The notes: a model not told the origin generated them from the sequence alone. A DNA stretch of 64,000 nucleotides from Providencia rettgeri (GCF_001874625.1 NZ_CP017671.1:1302001-1366000), one strand, 5' to 3'; positions 22,119 through 32,730 are shown, counted from the stretch's first letter. Numbers and translations: made by a program.

Positions 22119-22348
22119 GATATAGCTTTCCCCTCGCTAAAACTCTTCGTTGCCATTTCCCCATTAAGACGCTCATTCTTATGATAATTCTTCTGCTTAT
22201 TTACCAACGAAAATGTATTATAGGCGGCAATTGATTAGGTTAAGTTTTATGTCACACGTTAATATTAATATTCTAAAGGTGCTTTATTTAAGGCAATTAA
22301 ATGTATGAAATTTCTTTTTACCTTATGGCGTTTTTGGGTGAGTAATTT

Positions 22349-23290
22349 ATGCGTGTTTTATTAGCTCCGATGGAAGGGGTTTTAGATCCTCTAGTTCGCA
22401 CTTTACTTAGTGAAGTTAATGATTATGACCTTTGTATTACCGAATTTATTCGAATAGTTGATACTTTATTGCCGGCAAAAACCTTTTATCGCCTATGCCC
22501 TGAACTAAAGTATAAAAGCCGAACTCCTTCTGGGACTTTAGTACGGGTGCAATTATTAGGGCAACACCCACAATGGTTAGCTGAAAATGCGGCTAGAGCT
22601 ATAGAACTAGGTTCATATGGTGTCGATTTAAATTGTGGTTGCCCCTCTAAAACAGTGAATGGCCATGGCGGTGGAGCAACATTATTAAAACAGCCTGATT
22701 TAATCTATAACGCAGTCAAAGCGATGAGAACAGCAGTACCTAAACCGTTACCGGTTTCGGCTAAAGTTCGTCTTGGCTGGGATAATAGTGACCTTGCTTA
22801 TGAAATTGCAGATGCGGTTCAACAAGCAGGTGCAACAGAATTAACTGTTCATGGGCGAACGAAAGAAGATGGTTACAAAGCAGAGCGAATTAATTGGCAT
22901 GCAATAGCTGAAATTCGTCAGAAACTTACGATCCCTGTTATCGCTAATGGGGAAATTTGGGATTATACCAGTGCTCAGAGTTGCCTTAATATTACAGGTT
23001 GTGATGCAGTAATGATTGGGCGTGGAGCGTTGATCACCCCGAACCTGAGTCGTGTGATTAAGCATAACCATAAAAAAATGCCGTGGGAGCAGGTTGGGTT
23101 ATTACTATTAAAATATACGGAGTTAGAAAAACAAGGGGATACAGGTAATTACCATGCAGCTCGTATCAAGCAATGGCTTGGTTATTTACGTAAAGAGTAC
23201 CGGCAAGCAGACGAATTATTTTCCCAAGTAAGGTCTTTAAAAAATGCTCAACAGATAGCACAGGTCATAACGGAAATAGTTAGCCATTGA
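22349..23290 (+). CDS. dusC: tRNA-dihydrouridine(16) synthase
   Basis: FMN-dependent reductase that makes dihydrouridine at position 16 of tRNA. Landmarks: [14 protein letters not shown] at the N-terminus, [18 protein letters not shown] with the catalytic cysteine, [12 protein letters not shown] and [20 protein letters not shown]. The 313-residue length fits DusC rather than DusA or DusB. Confidence 0.95.
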   Translation: MRVLLAPMEGVLDPLVRTLLSEVNDYDLCITEFIRIVDTLLPAKTFYRLCPELKYKSRTPSGTLVRVQLLGQHPQWLAENAARAIELGSYGVDLNCGCPSKTVNGHGGGATLLKQPDLIYNAVKAMRTAVPKPLPVSAKVRLGWDNSDLAYEIADAVQQAGATELTVHGRTKEDGYKAERINWHAIAEIRQKLTIPVIANGEIWDYTSAQSCLNITGCDAVMIGRGALITPNLSRVIKHNHKKMPWEQVGLLLLKYTELEKQGDTGNYHAARIKQWLGYLRKEYRQADELFSQVRSLKNAQQIAQVITEIVSH

Positions 23291-23448
23291 TGATGAACAC
23301 GAATAATTATCAGGAGTTAATAGTTGCTAAATTGGCTTATAGGGTCTTTACTTATTTGATATGGTAGTGGTTTAGTTAACTTATTTACTACTATTATATA
23401 AGATTTTTAGAATATTACTGTGCAACAACCTAGTCTAGGAGGAGTAAG

Positions 23449-23697
23449 ATGGGAGTTATTGCTTGGATTATTTTTGGTTTAATTGCAGGTATCTTAGCTA
23501 AGTGGCTAATGCCAGGTACTTACCATATGGGGTTTATTATGACCACTGTGCTAGGGATCGTTGGTGCGGTTGTTGGTGGGTACATTAGCACCTTCTTTGG
23601 CAAAGGGAAGGTTGACGGCTTCAACTTTGGTAGTTTTGTTGTCGCTGTTATCGGGGCAATTGTGGTGCTGTTCTTAGCGGGTATATTTGTAAAATAA
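23449..23697 (+). CDS. GlsB/YeaQ/YmgE-family small membrane protein
   Basis: 82-residue hydrophobic protein of the transglycosylase-associated-protein family, with three membrane segments and glycine-rich repeats (GVIAWIIFGLIAGILAKWLMPG, TVLGIVGAVVGGYIS). Members are often induced by general stress; the molecular role is unknown. The start follows a very strong ribosome site, GGAGGAG, at 23439-23445. Confidence 0.88.
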   Translation: MGVIAWIIFGLIAGILAKWLMPGTYHMGFIMTTVLGIVGAVVGGYISTFFGKGKVDGFNFGSFVVAVIGAIVVLFLAGIFVK

Positions 23698-23725
23698 CGC
23701 TTTCTTAGTTAGTAAAATCTATTAT

Positions 23726-23760
23726 ATAAGCCACTCAGACAAGTTAGTGGCTTATATCTT
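23726..23760. terminator. Bidirectional terminator between the YeaQ-like gene and sseA
   Basis: ATAAGCCACT (23726-23735) pairs perfectly with AGTGGCTTAT (23746-23755). Both flanking genes converge on it; short T-rich runs lie on each side. Confidence 0.8.
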
Positions 23761-23788
23761 TTATGGGGTATCGAAAAAGGTTGATTAG

Positions 23789-24628
23789 TTATGGCTCTAT
23801 AGGAAGGCCATTATCCTGCCCCCATTGTGCCCATGAACCATCATACAACCGTACATTATGGTTACCCAAAAGTGTAAGGGCCATCAACACTACAGCTGCG
23901 GTCATCCCAGAGCCACATGTTGTCATTGATGGTGCATTAATATCAACACCTTGCTCATTAAAAATGGCTTTCAGTTGTTCTGGGGATTTAAACATACCAT
24001 TTTCAACCAGTAGGTCCCACGGGACATTTTTGCTGCCGGGAATATGCCCCATACGTAACCCTGGGCGAGGTTCTGGTGCTTGAGCTAGAAAGCGAGCAGT
24101 GGCACGGGCATCAATAATTTGGATTTTACCATCATGAACAATATCAAGTACTTGTTGCTGGTTCAGTGCATTACTGTCTTTACGTGAGGCTGTGAATTTT
24201 TTAGTTTCAGGAGGGGGAACCTCACCAGATTGAACAGTAAATCCTGCAGCTTTCCATGCATCGATACCGCCCGCTAAAATTTTAACGTTATTGCAGCCCA
24301 TAGTGGTGAAAGTCCACCATGCTCTAGGCGATGAAAATAAATTATTTTGTGAGTAAATAATAACTTGCGTCTCATTGCCTATACCCATCATTCCAACGGC
24401 GTGGCTGAATACTTCAGCGCTTGGTAGCATATGAGGTAAGTCACAGGATTTATCGGCGATTTCATCTTGATGAAAAAACTGAGCGTTAGGAATGTGTTCT
24501 TCTAGATAACGTTGACGGCAGTCATAAGGAGCGGTTGGTGGGGGAGATGAGGCATCAAGTACAATGATATTGCCATCAAACAGATGTGCGTTTAACCATT
24601 GAGGGGTTACAAAATAGTCGTTGTACAT
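23789..24628 (-). CDS. sseA: 3-mercaptopyruvate sulfurtransferase
   Basis: Two-domain rhodanese-like enzyme that moves sulfur from 3-mercaptopyruvate to thiol acceptors. The N-terminal domain is inactive; the C-terminal domain carries the active loop TTCGSGMTA, the CGSGxTA form typical of mercaptopyruvate sulfurtransferase. Length 279 equals the E. coli enzyme. Confidence 0.95.
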   Translation of the reverse strand: MYNDYFVTPQWLNAHLFDGNIIVLDASSPPPTAPYDCRQRYLEEHIPNAQFFHQDEIADKSCDLPHMLPSAEVFSHAVGMMGIGNETQVIIYSQNNLFSSPRAWWTFTTMGCNNVKILAGGIDAWKAAGFTVQSGEVPPPETKKFTASRKDSNALNQQQVLDIVHDGKIQIIDARATARFLAQAPEPRPGLRMGHIPGSKNVPWDLLVENGMFKSPEQLKAIFNEQGVDINAPSMTTCGSGMTAAVVLMALTLLGNHNVRLYDGSWAQWGQDNGLPIEP

Positions 24629-24665
24629 AAGCTATCTCCATGCTGGTTTGATAAATGACTCTAAA

Positions 24666-24827
24666 TTATTGCACTTGATTAGGTGCTGGTAATACTGAGG
24701 GGGATTGTTGTTGCCCCTGTTCAATAGGTGTCGTTGAACGAGTGTAAATATTCATGCCAGCTAAAACAATGCCGCCTACTGAGCCAAAAGCACATAATGC
24801 GCAAAGTGCGATAACAACCTTTTTCAT
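24666..24827 (-). CDS. Small single-pass membrane or secreted protein, 53 residues
   Basis: A short frame upstream of sseA on the same strand: MKKVVIALCALCAFGSVGGI, then VLAGMNIYTRSTTPIEQG and a Q/P/S-rich tail ending in NQVQ. The charged start followed by about 24 hydrophobic residues looks like a membrane anchor or signal peptide. I do not recognise a family. The ribosome site is weak (CACAGAAA region). It is credible for its composition and uninterrupted frame but needs homologues to confirm. Confidence 0.5.
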   Translation of the reverse strand: MKKVVIALCALCAFGSVGGIVLAGMNIYTRSTTPIEQGQQQSPSVLPAPNQVQ

Positions 24828-24962
24828 TTTCTGTGGCCTGCGTAATCATAGTAGTAATAAGAACACAAAGTATAACTGGATGAGTGTTGCAAACAAGTTA
24901 AAAGCTGCTTTTTCTGCGTATGAGTTGGTGTTTTGCAAAAGGCTTCCCAATTTTTATGTATA

Positions 24963-24978
24963 ATGGTGTTTAATACAG
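24963..24978 (+). promoter_or_regulatory. Candidate LexA box of dinG with overlapping -10
   Basis: ATGGTGTTTAATACAG has a perfect right arm (ACAG, followed by TA) and a weak left arm (ATGG instead of CTGT). It overlaps TATAAT at 24959-24964. dinG is an SOS gene in E. coli with a LexA box before it, so this is the best candidate here. Confidence 0.5.
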
Positions 24979-25076
24979 TAGTTTTGCGAAGCGCTTGGCA
25001 AACAAATTGTTTTGGCGTTCCCTTCTGTTTTCAGATTCATTATCTTTTATCTTAACTTTGGTCATCTGCATAACTT

Positions 25077-27185
25077 ATGTCCCTGTCGAATAAAATTAAA
25101 GAACAAATAACCCAGTGGTATAAGGGGCTGTCATCACAAATTGATGGGTTTATTCCCCGAGCACCACAACGTCAGATGATAGCGGAAGTAGCAAAAAATT
25201 TGGCAGATGATGACGGTCGCCACCTTGTTATTGAGGCGCCGACAGGGGTGGGGAAAACGCTGTCTTATTTAATACCCGGTATTGCAGTGGGAAGAGCCGA
25301 AGGTAAAACGCTAGTCGTCAGTACGGCAAATGTGGCGCTGCAAGACCAGATTTATAGCAAAGATTTGCCGTTATTGAGCAAAATTATTCCTGATTTGAAA
25401 TACACTGGCGCATTTGGCCGAGCACGTTACGTTTGCCCTCGCAATTTAGCCGCAATCTGTGCGGCAGAAGGCGAGCAAATTGACTTAATGCTATTAGTGG
25501 AAGATAAAACAGAGGTCGCAAATAGCGAAGAGCGGGCTATCTGCCAACAGCTTAGCCATGATTTCCAAAGTTTTGCATGGGATGGCCTAAGGGACCACCA
25601 TAAGCGCTCTTTCAGTGATAACTTATGGCGTAAAGTCAGCACAGATAAAATGAATTGTTTAGGCCGAAATTGCCAATTTTACCAGCGCTGTCCATTTTTT
25701 ATTGCTAGACGGGAAATTGAAGATGCAGATGTTGTGGTTGCAAACCATGCATTAGTGATGGCGGCGATGGAAAGCGAGTCGGTGCTACCTGACCCTAAAA
25801 AATTATTACTAGTACTTGATGAAGGGCACCATGTTCCTGATGTCGCAAGGGATGCCCTTGAAGTTGAAGGTGAAATTACGTTAGTTCAATTAACTGCTCA
25901 GCTTGATAATTTTATTCATCATGTAGGGCAATATATGGGGCAGTTTCGGCCAGTAAAGCCGCCAAAATTAGCTAATCCGGAGCGGCTACAACAACATGCT
26001 GAAAAATTACGAGAGTCATTTCGTGATTTTTCTATGTTAGCGAATGCTTTACTACCTGAAACGTCGAAAGAGAATGAATATTTATTTCCTCTAGGGGTAC
26101 TACCAGAGCCAATGCAGTTAAGTTGCCAAATGCTCTTTAAGCAAACGGATGCTCTAAAAGGGTTAGCAGAAGCGATATTAAACGATTTAACTGAACAAAC
26201 GGCAAAGCAAGACATTGTTCGCTTACATCGCTCTATTTTAACAACTAGTCGGGCTATGGGTTATTTTGAAAATATGGCAAAGCTTTGGCGTTTGGCAGCC
26301 TTAGACCAAAGCTCAGGGGCGCCAATATCTAAATGGCTAAGTCGGCGCTATGAAAAAAACCAATCACGCGTCTTTATGCATTGCGCGGGGATCCGCGTTA
26401 GCGAGCAATTGCAACATTTACTGTGGCGAAATGTGCCACATATTGTGATTACTTCGGCAACGCTTAGGTCTCTAAACAGTTATTCACGTTTTATGGAACT
26501 GACAGGGCTATCAGAAAAAAATGATGATCGTTTTGTCACCCTTTCTTCGCCTTTTAATCATATTGAGCAAGGGAAAATTATTATTCCTCAAATGGAATAT
26601 GAGCCAACTATTCATAATGAAGCTCAGCATTTAGCTGAAATGGCGGCATTTTTCCGTGAGCAGTTTATAAAAGATACTCACCGTGGGGTCTTGGTATTGT
26701 TTAGCAGCCAACGTGCAATGGAAGGGTTCCTTGAGCATGTTAAAGACCTACGGTTACAGCTTTTAGTTCAAGGGGATCAGCCTCGCTATCGGTTAGTCGA
26801 AACACATTGTGAAAGAATTAACCAAGGGCTATCCAGTGCTTTGGTTGGTTTGCAATCTTTTGCGGAAGGGTTAGATTTAAAAGGTGAGTATCTTACCCAA
26901 GTCCATATTCATAAGATTGCATTTCCTCCGGTAACAAACCCTGTGATTATTACAGAAGGTGACTGGCTAAAGTCATTGAAACGTTACCCTTTTGAAGTAC
27001 AAAGTTTACCAAGTGCTTCATTTAATTTAATCCAACAGGCAGGTCGGCTAATTCGTAGTCATGAATGTTATGGTGAAATAATTATTTATGATAAACGCTT
27101 ACTGACAAAAAATTATGGAAAGCGTTTATTAAATGCTTTGCCTGTATTCCCTATTGAGCATCCTAAAATGCCTGAAAAACCATAG
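25077..27185 (+). CDS. dinG: ATP-dependent DNA helicase DinG
   Basis: Superfamily 2, XPD-like 5'-3' DNA helicase that resolves R-loops and recombination or replication intermediates. Walker A is EAPTGVGKTLSY near residue 57; the iron-sulfur cysteines are in YVCPRN, MNCLGRNC and RCPFF; the DEAH-like box is LLVLDEGHHVPD. The motif-VI region is FNLIQQAGRLIRS. Length 702 is close to E. coli (716). Confidence 0.96.
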   Translation: MSLSNKIKEQITQWYKGLSSQIDGFIPRAPQRQMIAEVAKNLADDDGRHLVIEAPTGVGKTLSYLIPGIAVGRAEGKTLVVSTANVALQDQIYSKDLPLLSKIIPDLKYTGAFGRARYVCPRNLAAICAAEGEQIDLMLLVEDKTEVANSEERAICQQLSHDFQSFAWDGLRDHHKRSFSDNLWRKVSTDKMNCLGRNCQFYQRCPFFIARREIEDADVVVANHALVMAAMESESVLPDPKKLLLVLDEGHHVPDVARDALEVEGEITLVQLTAQLDNFIHHVGQYMGQFRPVKPPKLANPERLQQHAEKLRESFRDFSMLANALLPETSKENEYLFPLGVLPEPMQLSCQMLFKQTDALKGLAEAILNDLTEQTAKQDIVRLHRSILTTSRAMGYFENMAKLWRLAALDQSSGAPISKWLSRRYEKNQSRVFMHCAGIRVSEQLQHLLWRNVPHIVITSATLRSLNSYSRFMELTGLSEKNDDRFVTLSSPFNHIEQGKIIIPQMEYEPTIHNEAQHLAEMAAFFREQFIKDTHRGVLVLFSSQRAMEGFLEHVKDLRLQLLVQGDQPRYRLVETHCERINQGLSSALVGLQSFAEGLDLKGEYLTQVHIHKIAFPPVTNPVIITEGDWLKSLKRYPFEVQSLPSASFNLIQQAGRLIRSHECYGEIIIYDKRLLTKNYGKRLLNALPVFPIEHPKMPEKP

Positions 27186-27279
27186 GGAAGTCATTCGGTT
27201 TATATCGCTATTGGTCTATTTTAGAAAAATATCAATGGTGATATAAAAGTAGTAAATATTGGTTTTTAAGCAAAAATAA

Positions 27280-27301
27280 AAGGCCACATTGCTGTGGCCT
27301 T
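27280..27301 (-). terminator. Terminator after dps
   Basis: AAGGCCACA (27280-27288) pairs with TGTGGCCTT (27293-27301). On the minus strand, downstream of dps, the stem is followed by TTTATTTTTG. It may also serve dinG from the other side. Confidence 0.88.
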
Positions 27302-27333
27302 CGGTCAATTAAAATTGACTCTAGGGTACGACA

Positions 27334-27837
27334 TTACTCAATATTTGCTTCTAAGAACCAAAGGAATTTATCCATATCACGGGAAGCTGCGGTAAACATA
27401 TCAGCGGTGTCTTCATCTTCGACTTCATCAATGGCTTTACGGATATCATTTGCCACAACAGCATAGCGATCAGCTAAGGCTTTTAAGTGGTCTTGTACAC
27501 TGTGAATATTGATAGGGTAAGCCTCTAAAGAGGTAAAACGATTAACCTCTTGGGTTGTACCGATTGCTACGCCACCTAATTGGACAGCACGCTCAGCAAA
27601 TTCATCTAAGTGTTCCACAAGGGTTGACCTAAAGCCGTCTAACATTTCATGAACAGCAATAAAGTTACGACCACGCATATTCCAATGTGCTTGTTTAGTC
27701 ATCAAAGAGAGATCGGTAAAATGGACTACCATAACATTAAGGATACCAATGGTTTCCAATTTTACGCTATCTTCCATATCATTACGGGTATATAAAAGTT
27801 CAGTTGAAGATGCTTTAAATAATTTAGCTGTGCTCAT
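27334..27837 (-). CDS. dps: DNA protection during starvation protein Dps
   Basis: Ferritin-like 12-mer that stores iron, consumes hydrogen peroxide and compacts DNA. The ferroxidase region is visible in [44 protein letters not shown], with the His and Asp/Glu ligands of Dps. The 167 residues match E. coli, and the lysine-containing N-terminus ([11 protein letters not shown]) is the DNA-binding tail. Confidence 0.96.
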   Translation of the reverse strand: MSTAKLFKASSTELLYTRNDMEDSVKLETIGILNVMVVHFTDLSLMTKQAHWNMRGRNFIAVHEMLDGFRSTLVEHLDEFAERAVQLGGVAIGTTQEVNRFTSLEAYPINIHSVQDHLKALADRYAVVANDIRKAIDEVEDEDTADMFTAASRDMDKFLWFLEANIE

Positions 27838-28163
27838 GATTCATCCTCTCTTAAATATGAATTTGTTTAATAACCTCATCTGCTAATAAATATAAAATAT
27901 TAAAGTGTATTTGTCATAGCGTAATAAACGATTAATTTAATAGGTCTATCCGATATGCTTTAATTCATTGTGGATGTTGAGGATTAATTGTTTTTTGCAA
28001 TAAGTGCTATAGATGTAAGTAATGAATATTTAAATATTAAAATAAAAATAACAAATGATTATTTCAAACAGATGAATAAATCTTTACATCAAAATAGGTT
28101 AATAAACACAGGAAAGACAGTATTTATTAACCTAATGTACTAATTAGCCTATTTTACAATAGA
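27838..28163. other. dps-rhtA intergenic region
   Basis: 326 bp, A+T rich. The dps promoter should lie within the first 150 bp; I cannot place the -10 with confidence. The other end holds the rhtA terminator hairpin at 28095-28134. No reading frame of interest. Confidence 0.5.
28095..28134 (-). terminator. Hairpin after rhtA
   Basis: TAGGTTAATAAA (28095-28106) and TTTATTAACCTA (28123-28134) are a perfect 12-bp inverted repeat. On the minus strand it follows rhtA and is followed by TTTTG, as in a weak intrinsic terminator; the stem is A+T rich. Confidence 0.6.
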
Positions 28164-29051
28164 CTAAGAAACTTTCTCAATTTTTGATTTAGGCGTAGCG
28201 GTCGAGGTAGAGCCTATCGAAGCGCAAACGATACACAATAAAGCTAGCCATTGAGTCATTGTTAAGTGTTCTTGTAAGAAAACAATACCTAAAAATGCCC
28301 CCATACAAGGTTCAAGGCTCATTAGCGTACCAAATGTACGAGCTGGTAAGCGTGTGAGTGCAATCATTTCCAATGTATAAGGAAATGCGGTCGATAAAAT
28401 GGCTACCGCTAATGCAAGAGGCAAAATAGAAGGGTCAAACATGACTTCAAACCCTGTTTGCATTAAACCTATCGGGAAGAAGATCATGGCCGAGATAAAT
28501 GAACCGATAGCTACAGTTGCTGCGCCATAGCCGGCTCCTGCTCGCTGACCAAAAATAATATAAATCCCCCAACAAACACCAGCTCCTAGTGCATAAATAG
28601 CACCTAGTGGGTCAATGGAATTAATATTATCGCCAATAGGCAGTAAGAATAATAACCCAGTTATAACAAGAGCTATCCAAAGGAAATCGATAGGTCGGCG
28701 AGATGAAAACATCGCGACCGCTAAAGGCCCTGTGAATTCTAATGCAACTGCTATCCCTAATGGAATCCGCTCTAGTGACAGATAAAATAGGTAGTTCATC
28801 GTACCTAAGGATAAACCATATGTGAGCAATGGGACGAGTGAGCTTCTTCTGAATTTTAAGCGCCAAGGCTTGAAAATAATAAAGAGTATAATTGTAGCCA
28901 GCAATAAACGTAAACCAGTAACACCGGGAGCGCCGATAACAGGAAATAAAGTTTTAGCTAAAGATGCACCGCTTTGAATAGAGGCCATTGCAAGCAGTAA
29001 TAACCCTATAGGCAATAGCGGCAGAGCGCTCTTTTTTGTGTCGGCAGACAT
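28164..29051 (-). CDS. rhtA: Threonine/homoserine exporter RhtA (EamA family)
   Basis: Ten-segment inner-membrane exporter with two EamA repeats, 295 residues, exporting threonine, homoserine and related amino acids in E. coli. Typical stretches are GASLAKTLFPVIGAPGVTGL and RTFGTLMSLEPCMGAFLG in the second repeat. It is a neighbour of dps, as in E. coli. Confidence 0.88.
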   Translation of the reverse strand: MSADTKKSALPLLPIGLLLLAMASIQSGASLAKTLFPVIGAPGVTGLRLLLATIILFIIFKPWRLKFRRSSLVPLLTYGLSLGTMNYLFYLSLERIPLGIAVALEFTGPLAVAMFSSRRPIDFLWIALVITGLLFLLPIGDNINSIDPLGAIYALGAGVCWGIYIIFGQRAGAGYGAATVAIGSFISAMIFFPIGLMQTGFEVMFDPSILPLALAVAILSTAFPYTLEMIALTRLPARTFGTLMSLEPCMGAFLGIVFLQEHLTMTQWLALLCIVCASIGSTSTATPKSKIEKVS

Positions 29052-29361
29052 AAATAAGTAAACCTCGGAAAACGTAACTGAGTTGGTAATAAATATTTAG
29101 AAAATAAGTATTTGGTTATGAAAAATAATTTCTTAATGATTATCTCATAAAAACAAGAGGCTTTATATTTCTTTATTGCCAATAACCTTCTACCCTAGGG
29201 GATAAAGTGCTTTATAGCTAAGTTTAGATTAAGAGTAATGCTATAAGCAAAAATTTATAATAATTTCATTATGACAAATAATGTAGGGTTGAGCTTCTAT
29301 ATTAGGCTCGTATAATCCTCTTTTCTAAAAAAGTCATAATCAAAAGGGAAATGAGGGTCAA
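29052..29361. other. rhtA-LOG gene intergenic region
   Basis: 310 bp between divergent genes. I see no gene; a CTACCCTAGGGGATAAAG stretch and A/T runs give no clear regulatory call. Confidence 0.4.
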
Positions 29362-29937
29362 ATGGGAAAAATTAAAAGCGTTGCCGTCTATTGTGGTTCA
29401 AGCATGGGAAAACATGAAATCTATCAGCAAAAAGCGATAGAGTTTGCTAAAGAGATGGTTAAACGTGATATCACGTTAGTTTATGGTGGGGCGAGCGTAG
29501 GAATTATGGGAACCATTGCTGATACCATCCTTGCTTTAGGGGGGAATGTTGTTGGGGTGATCCCATCGTTATTAGAAGAGCGGGAAATTTCGCATAAAAA
29601 TTTAACGCAGCTATATAAAGTAGACACTATGCATCAACGAAAAAATAAAATGATTGAGCTTGCGGATGCATTTGTTGCTTTACCGGGGGGCTATGGCACT
29701 TTGGAAGAATACGCAGAAGTCTTCACATGGAGCCAAATTGGCTTACATACTAAGCCTTGTGCTCTGTTTAATATCAATAATTATTGGCAGCCATTAGTTG
29801 ATATGACTAATAAGATGGCAGATGAAGGTTTTTTACATGAAAAATATCGTCATATGGCAATAGTTGATGATTCCCCAGAGAGGATACTAAATAGTTTTGA
29901 ATCATATATTGCGCCGCCAGTTAAAACTTACGACTAA
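29362..29937 (+). CDS. LOG-family (TIGR00730) Rossmann-fold protein
   Basis: 191-residue member of the lysine decarboxylase-like/LOG family. The N-terminal VAVYCGSSMG and the signature PGGYGTLEEYAEVFTWSQ are clear. Plant and bacterial members release cytokinin bases from cytokinin nucleotides, and several bacterial members hydrolyse AMP; the true substrate here is unknown. A GNAT gene follows after 33 bp. Confidence 0.9.
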   Translation: MGKIKSVAVYCGSSMGKHEIYQQKAIEFAKEMVKRDITLVYGGASVGIMGTIADTILALGGNVVGVIPSLLEEREISHKNLTQLYKVDTMHQRKNKMIELADAFVALPGGYGTLEEYAEVFTWSQIGLHTKPCALFNINNYWQPLVDMTNKMADEGFLHEKYRHMAIVDDSPERILNSFESYIAPPVKTYD

Positions 29938-29970
29938 CGTCTCTTCTTAATGCAATAAACGGAAAGAACG

Positions 29971-30429
29971 ATGATAAGACTAGCGATAAAAAGCGATGTA
30001 GGGGCTATTTCATCACTTTATCAAATTTTATTTGCGGAAATGGCTGCATTTGACCCTGAACGGATTAAGCCAGCTCAGCAAGCTCTTGAGTTTATTGAGA
30101 ATGCAATAACTGATGATAAATTTCATCTGTTAGTAGCTGAATTTGAAGGTGAAATTAAAGGGTTTTGTATTGCTCAACAACAATCTGCCGATCCTTATAA
30201 TTGCATCGTCCCTAGAAACTTTGGTTATATCTTTGATTTGGTAGTTGCCCCGAATTTTCGTGGTAAAAAAGCAGGTCAAGAATTGTTAAATGGCATGAAA
30301 TCGTGGGCGAAGAGCAAACAATTTAGCCACCTAGAACTCTCAGTGCTGGCACAAAATCGCCAAGCCATTAAGTTTTATGAACGAGAAGGATTAACCGAGA
30401 TCAGCCGGACAATGGGGATTAAACTTTAG
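29971..30429 (+). CDS. GNAT-family N-acetyltransferase
   Basis: 152 residues with the GNAT fold: YIFDLVVAPNFRGKKAGQELLNGMKSWA contains the acetyl-CoA pyrophosphate loop (motif A), and VLAQNRQAIKFYEREGL is motif B. Substrate unknown. It lies close behind the LOG-family gene and may share its transcript. Confidence 0.85.
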   Translation: MIRLAIKSDVGAISSLYQILFAEMAAFDPERIKPAQQALEFIENAITDDKFHLLVAEFEGEIKGFCIAQQQSADPYNCIVPRNFGYIFDLVVAPNFRGKKAGQELLNGMKSWAKSKQFSHLELSVLAQNRQAIKFYEREGLTEISRTMGIKL

Positions 30430-30679
30430 TTTGGTGTTAAATCAACTTTTCCTTCTGTGTTATTAATCCGCTAAAAACAGCACAAGATCTAAGCGGCGTA
30501 ATATGGCATAATGCGCCGCTATTTATACCTGCTGTAATCTATGTACTCAAATGACTGGCGTGTGAAATTTATTTTGTTATCCAAATACCCATTTTGGGGG
30601 ATTTCCGTTCGCTTACGCTGTTGTCATATAAACTTATTCATCGCAGGTTATTTTACACCGTTTAATTTAAGGCATAGCA

Positions 30680-32278
30680 GTGTTAACAACGAACAATATC
30701 ACTATGCAGTTTGGCAGTAAGCCGCTGTTTGAAAATATTTCAGTTAAATTTGGAACTGGTAACCGTTATGGTTTGATCGGCGCAAATGGCGCAGGTAAAT
30801 CGACATTTATGAAGATCTTAGGTGGTGACTTAACGCCAACTTCAGGAAATGTGAGTACGACAGATCCAAATGAACGTATTGGTAAACTTCGCCAAGATCA
30901 GTTCGCATTCGAAGAATACACTGTGCTAGATACAGTAATTATGGGTCATATCGAACTGTGGAATGTGAAGCAAGAACGCGACAGAATCTATGCACTTCCT
31001 GAAATGAGCGAAGAAGATGGTTATCGAGTTGCTGACTTAGAAGTCGCTTACGGTGAAATGGATGGCTACAGTGCGGAAGCTCGAGCTGGCGAATTATTAC
31101 TCGGTGTGGGTATTCCTGTTGAGCAGCATTATGGGCCAATGAGCGAGGTTGCTCCAGGTTGGAAATTGCGGGTACTTTTGGCGCAAGCATTATTCTCTGA
31201 CCCAGATATTTTATTGCTTGATGAGCCGACGAATAACTTGGATATCGATACTATCCGTTGGTTAGAGCAAGTATTGAATGACCGCAATTGCACAATGATC
31301 ATTATTTCCCATGATAGGCACTTTTTAAATACGGTGTGCACACACATGGCGGACTTAGATTACGGTGAATTGCGTTTATTTACCGGTAATTATGATGAAT
31401 ATATGATTGCTGCGACACAGGCTCGCGAACGCTTACTTTCTGATAACGCGAAGAAAAAAGCGCAAATTGCTGAACTACAATCTTTTGTGAGCCGTTTTAG
31501 TGCAAATGCTTCTAAATCGAAGCAAGCAACTTCACGGGCTCGTCAAATTGACAAAATTCAGCTTGATGAAGTTAAAGCTTCTAGCCGTCAAAACCCATTC
31601 ATTCGTTTTGAGCAAGAGAAAAAACTATTCCGTAATGCGCTTGAATTAGAAGCAGTAACAAATGGTTATGACCAAGGTCCACTATTCAAAAATGTCAATT
31701 TACTGTTGGAAGTGGGCGAGAAAATGGCCGTGATCGGTGCCAATGGTATTGGTAAGACGACTTTCTTAAAAACACTGATGGGCGAACAACCAGCCACCAG
31801 TGGTGTGGTTAAATGGTCTGAAAACAGTAAGATAGGCTATTATGCACAAGACCATGCCGAAGATTTTGAAACAGACCTAACTGTTTTTGACTGGATGAGC
31901 CAGTGGAAAAATGAAGGTGATGATGAGCAAGCGGTACGCAGTATTTTAGGTCGCTTGTTGTTCTCTCAAGATGATATTAAGAAAAAAGTTAAAGTATTAT
32001 CGGGTGGTGAACAAGGCCGTATGCTGTTTGGTAAGTTGATGATGCAACAGCCGAATGTGTTAATTATGGATGAACCCACTAACCACTTGGATATGGAATC
32101 TATTGAGTCATTAAACTTAGCCCTTGAAATGTATAAGGGGACGCTAATATTTGTTTCCCATGACCGTGAATTTGTAAGTTCACTAGCAAGTCGCATTTTA
32201 GAAATCAAAGAAGATAAAGTTATTGATTTCAAAGGAAGTTATGATGAGTATCTAACTAGCCAAGGCGTAGTGCTCTAA
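30680..32278 (+). CDS. ybiT: ABC-F family ATPase YbiT
   Basis: Soluble protein with two ATP-binding cassettes and no membrane domain, of the ABC-F class that acts on ribosomes. Walker A motifs GANGAGKST and GANGIGKTT; signatures [15 protein letters not shown] and [14 protein letters not shown]; Walker [12 protein letters not shown] and [11 protein letters not shown]. The interdomain linker (about residues 240-300) is charged and helical. Product 532 residues, near-identical layout to E. coli. The start is GTG at 30680. Confidence 0.95.
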   Translation: MLTTNNITMQFGSKPLFENISVKFGTGNRYGLIGANGAGKSTFMKILGGDLTPTSGNVSTTDPNERIGKLRQDQFAFEEYTVLDTVIMGHIELWNVKQERDRIYALPEMSEEDGYRVADLEVAYGEMDGYSAEARAGELLLGVGIPVEQHYGPMSEVAPGWKLRVLLAQALFSDPDILLLDEPTNNLDIDTIRWLEQVLNDRNCTMIIISHDRHFLNTVCTHMADLDYGELRLFTGNYDEYMIAATQARERLLSDNAKKKAQIAELQSFVSRFSANASKSKQATSRARQIDKIQLDEVKASSRQNPFIRFEQEKKLFRNALELEAVTNGYDQGPLFKNVNLLLEVGEKMAVIGANGIGKTTFLKTLMGEQPATSGVVKWSENSKIGYYAQDHAEDFETDLTVFDWMSQWKNEGDDEQAVRSILGRLLFSQDDIKKKVKVLSGGEQGRMLFGKLMMQQPNVLIMDEPTNHLDMESIESLNLALEMYKGTLIFVSHDREFVSSLASRILEIKEDKVIDFKGSYDEYLTSQGVVL

Positions 32279-32321
32279 TCATATTTTAACTTTTAGTATC
32301 GATTGAGTATGCTCAGTCACT

Positions 32322-32366
32322 AAAAAGCCCCCCAATTATTGGACAATCCATTTGGGGGGCTTTTTA
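32322..32366. terminator. Bidirectional terminator between ybiT and yjdM
   Basis: AAAAAGCCCCCC and GGGGGGCTTTTT form a 12-bp perfect stem around a 20-nt loop. With a T run on one side and its complement on the other, it can stop both converging transcripts. Confidence 0.93.
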
Positions 32367-32388
32367 TTTAAAGAAAGCTAATGCTTAC

Positions 32389-32730
32389 TTAGTTCTTCTT
32401 AACAAATTCAGATTTCAGTTTCATTTGGCCAAAACCGTCAATCTTACAATCAATATTATGGTCACCTTCGACTAAACGGATCCCTTTCACACGGGTACCG
32501 ATTTTCAGCATTGAAGAACTGCCTTTGACTTTAAGGTCTTTAACTACAGTGACAGTATCGCCATCAGCTAATAGGTTGCCATTGGCATCTTTTACAATGA
32601 GCTCATCAATATCAGCTTCAGGCTCGGCATCATTCCATTCATGCGCACACTCAGGGCAGATATACATATCATTATCAGTATAGGTGTATTCAGACTGACA
32701 TTTAGGGCAAGGAGGGAATTGCATATTCAT
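32389..32730 (-). CDS. yjdM: Zinc-ribbon protein YjdM (PhnA family)
   Basis: 113-residue cytoplasmic protein with an N-terminal zinc ribbon [21 protein letters not shown] and a C-terminal KOW-like beta domain ([17 protein letters not shown]). Older annotations call it PhnA/alkylphosphonate utilisation, but a role in phosphonate metabolism is not supported. I start at ATG 32730 ([12 protein letters not shown]), which matches homologues; a longer frame to 32790 adds unconserved residues. Confidence 0.9.
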   Translation of the reverse strand: MNMQFPPCPKCQSEYTYTDNDMYICPECAHEWNDAEPEADIDELIVKDANGNLLADGDTVTVVKDLKVKGSSSMLKIGTRVKGIRLVEGDHNIDCKIDGFGQMKLKSEFVKKN

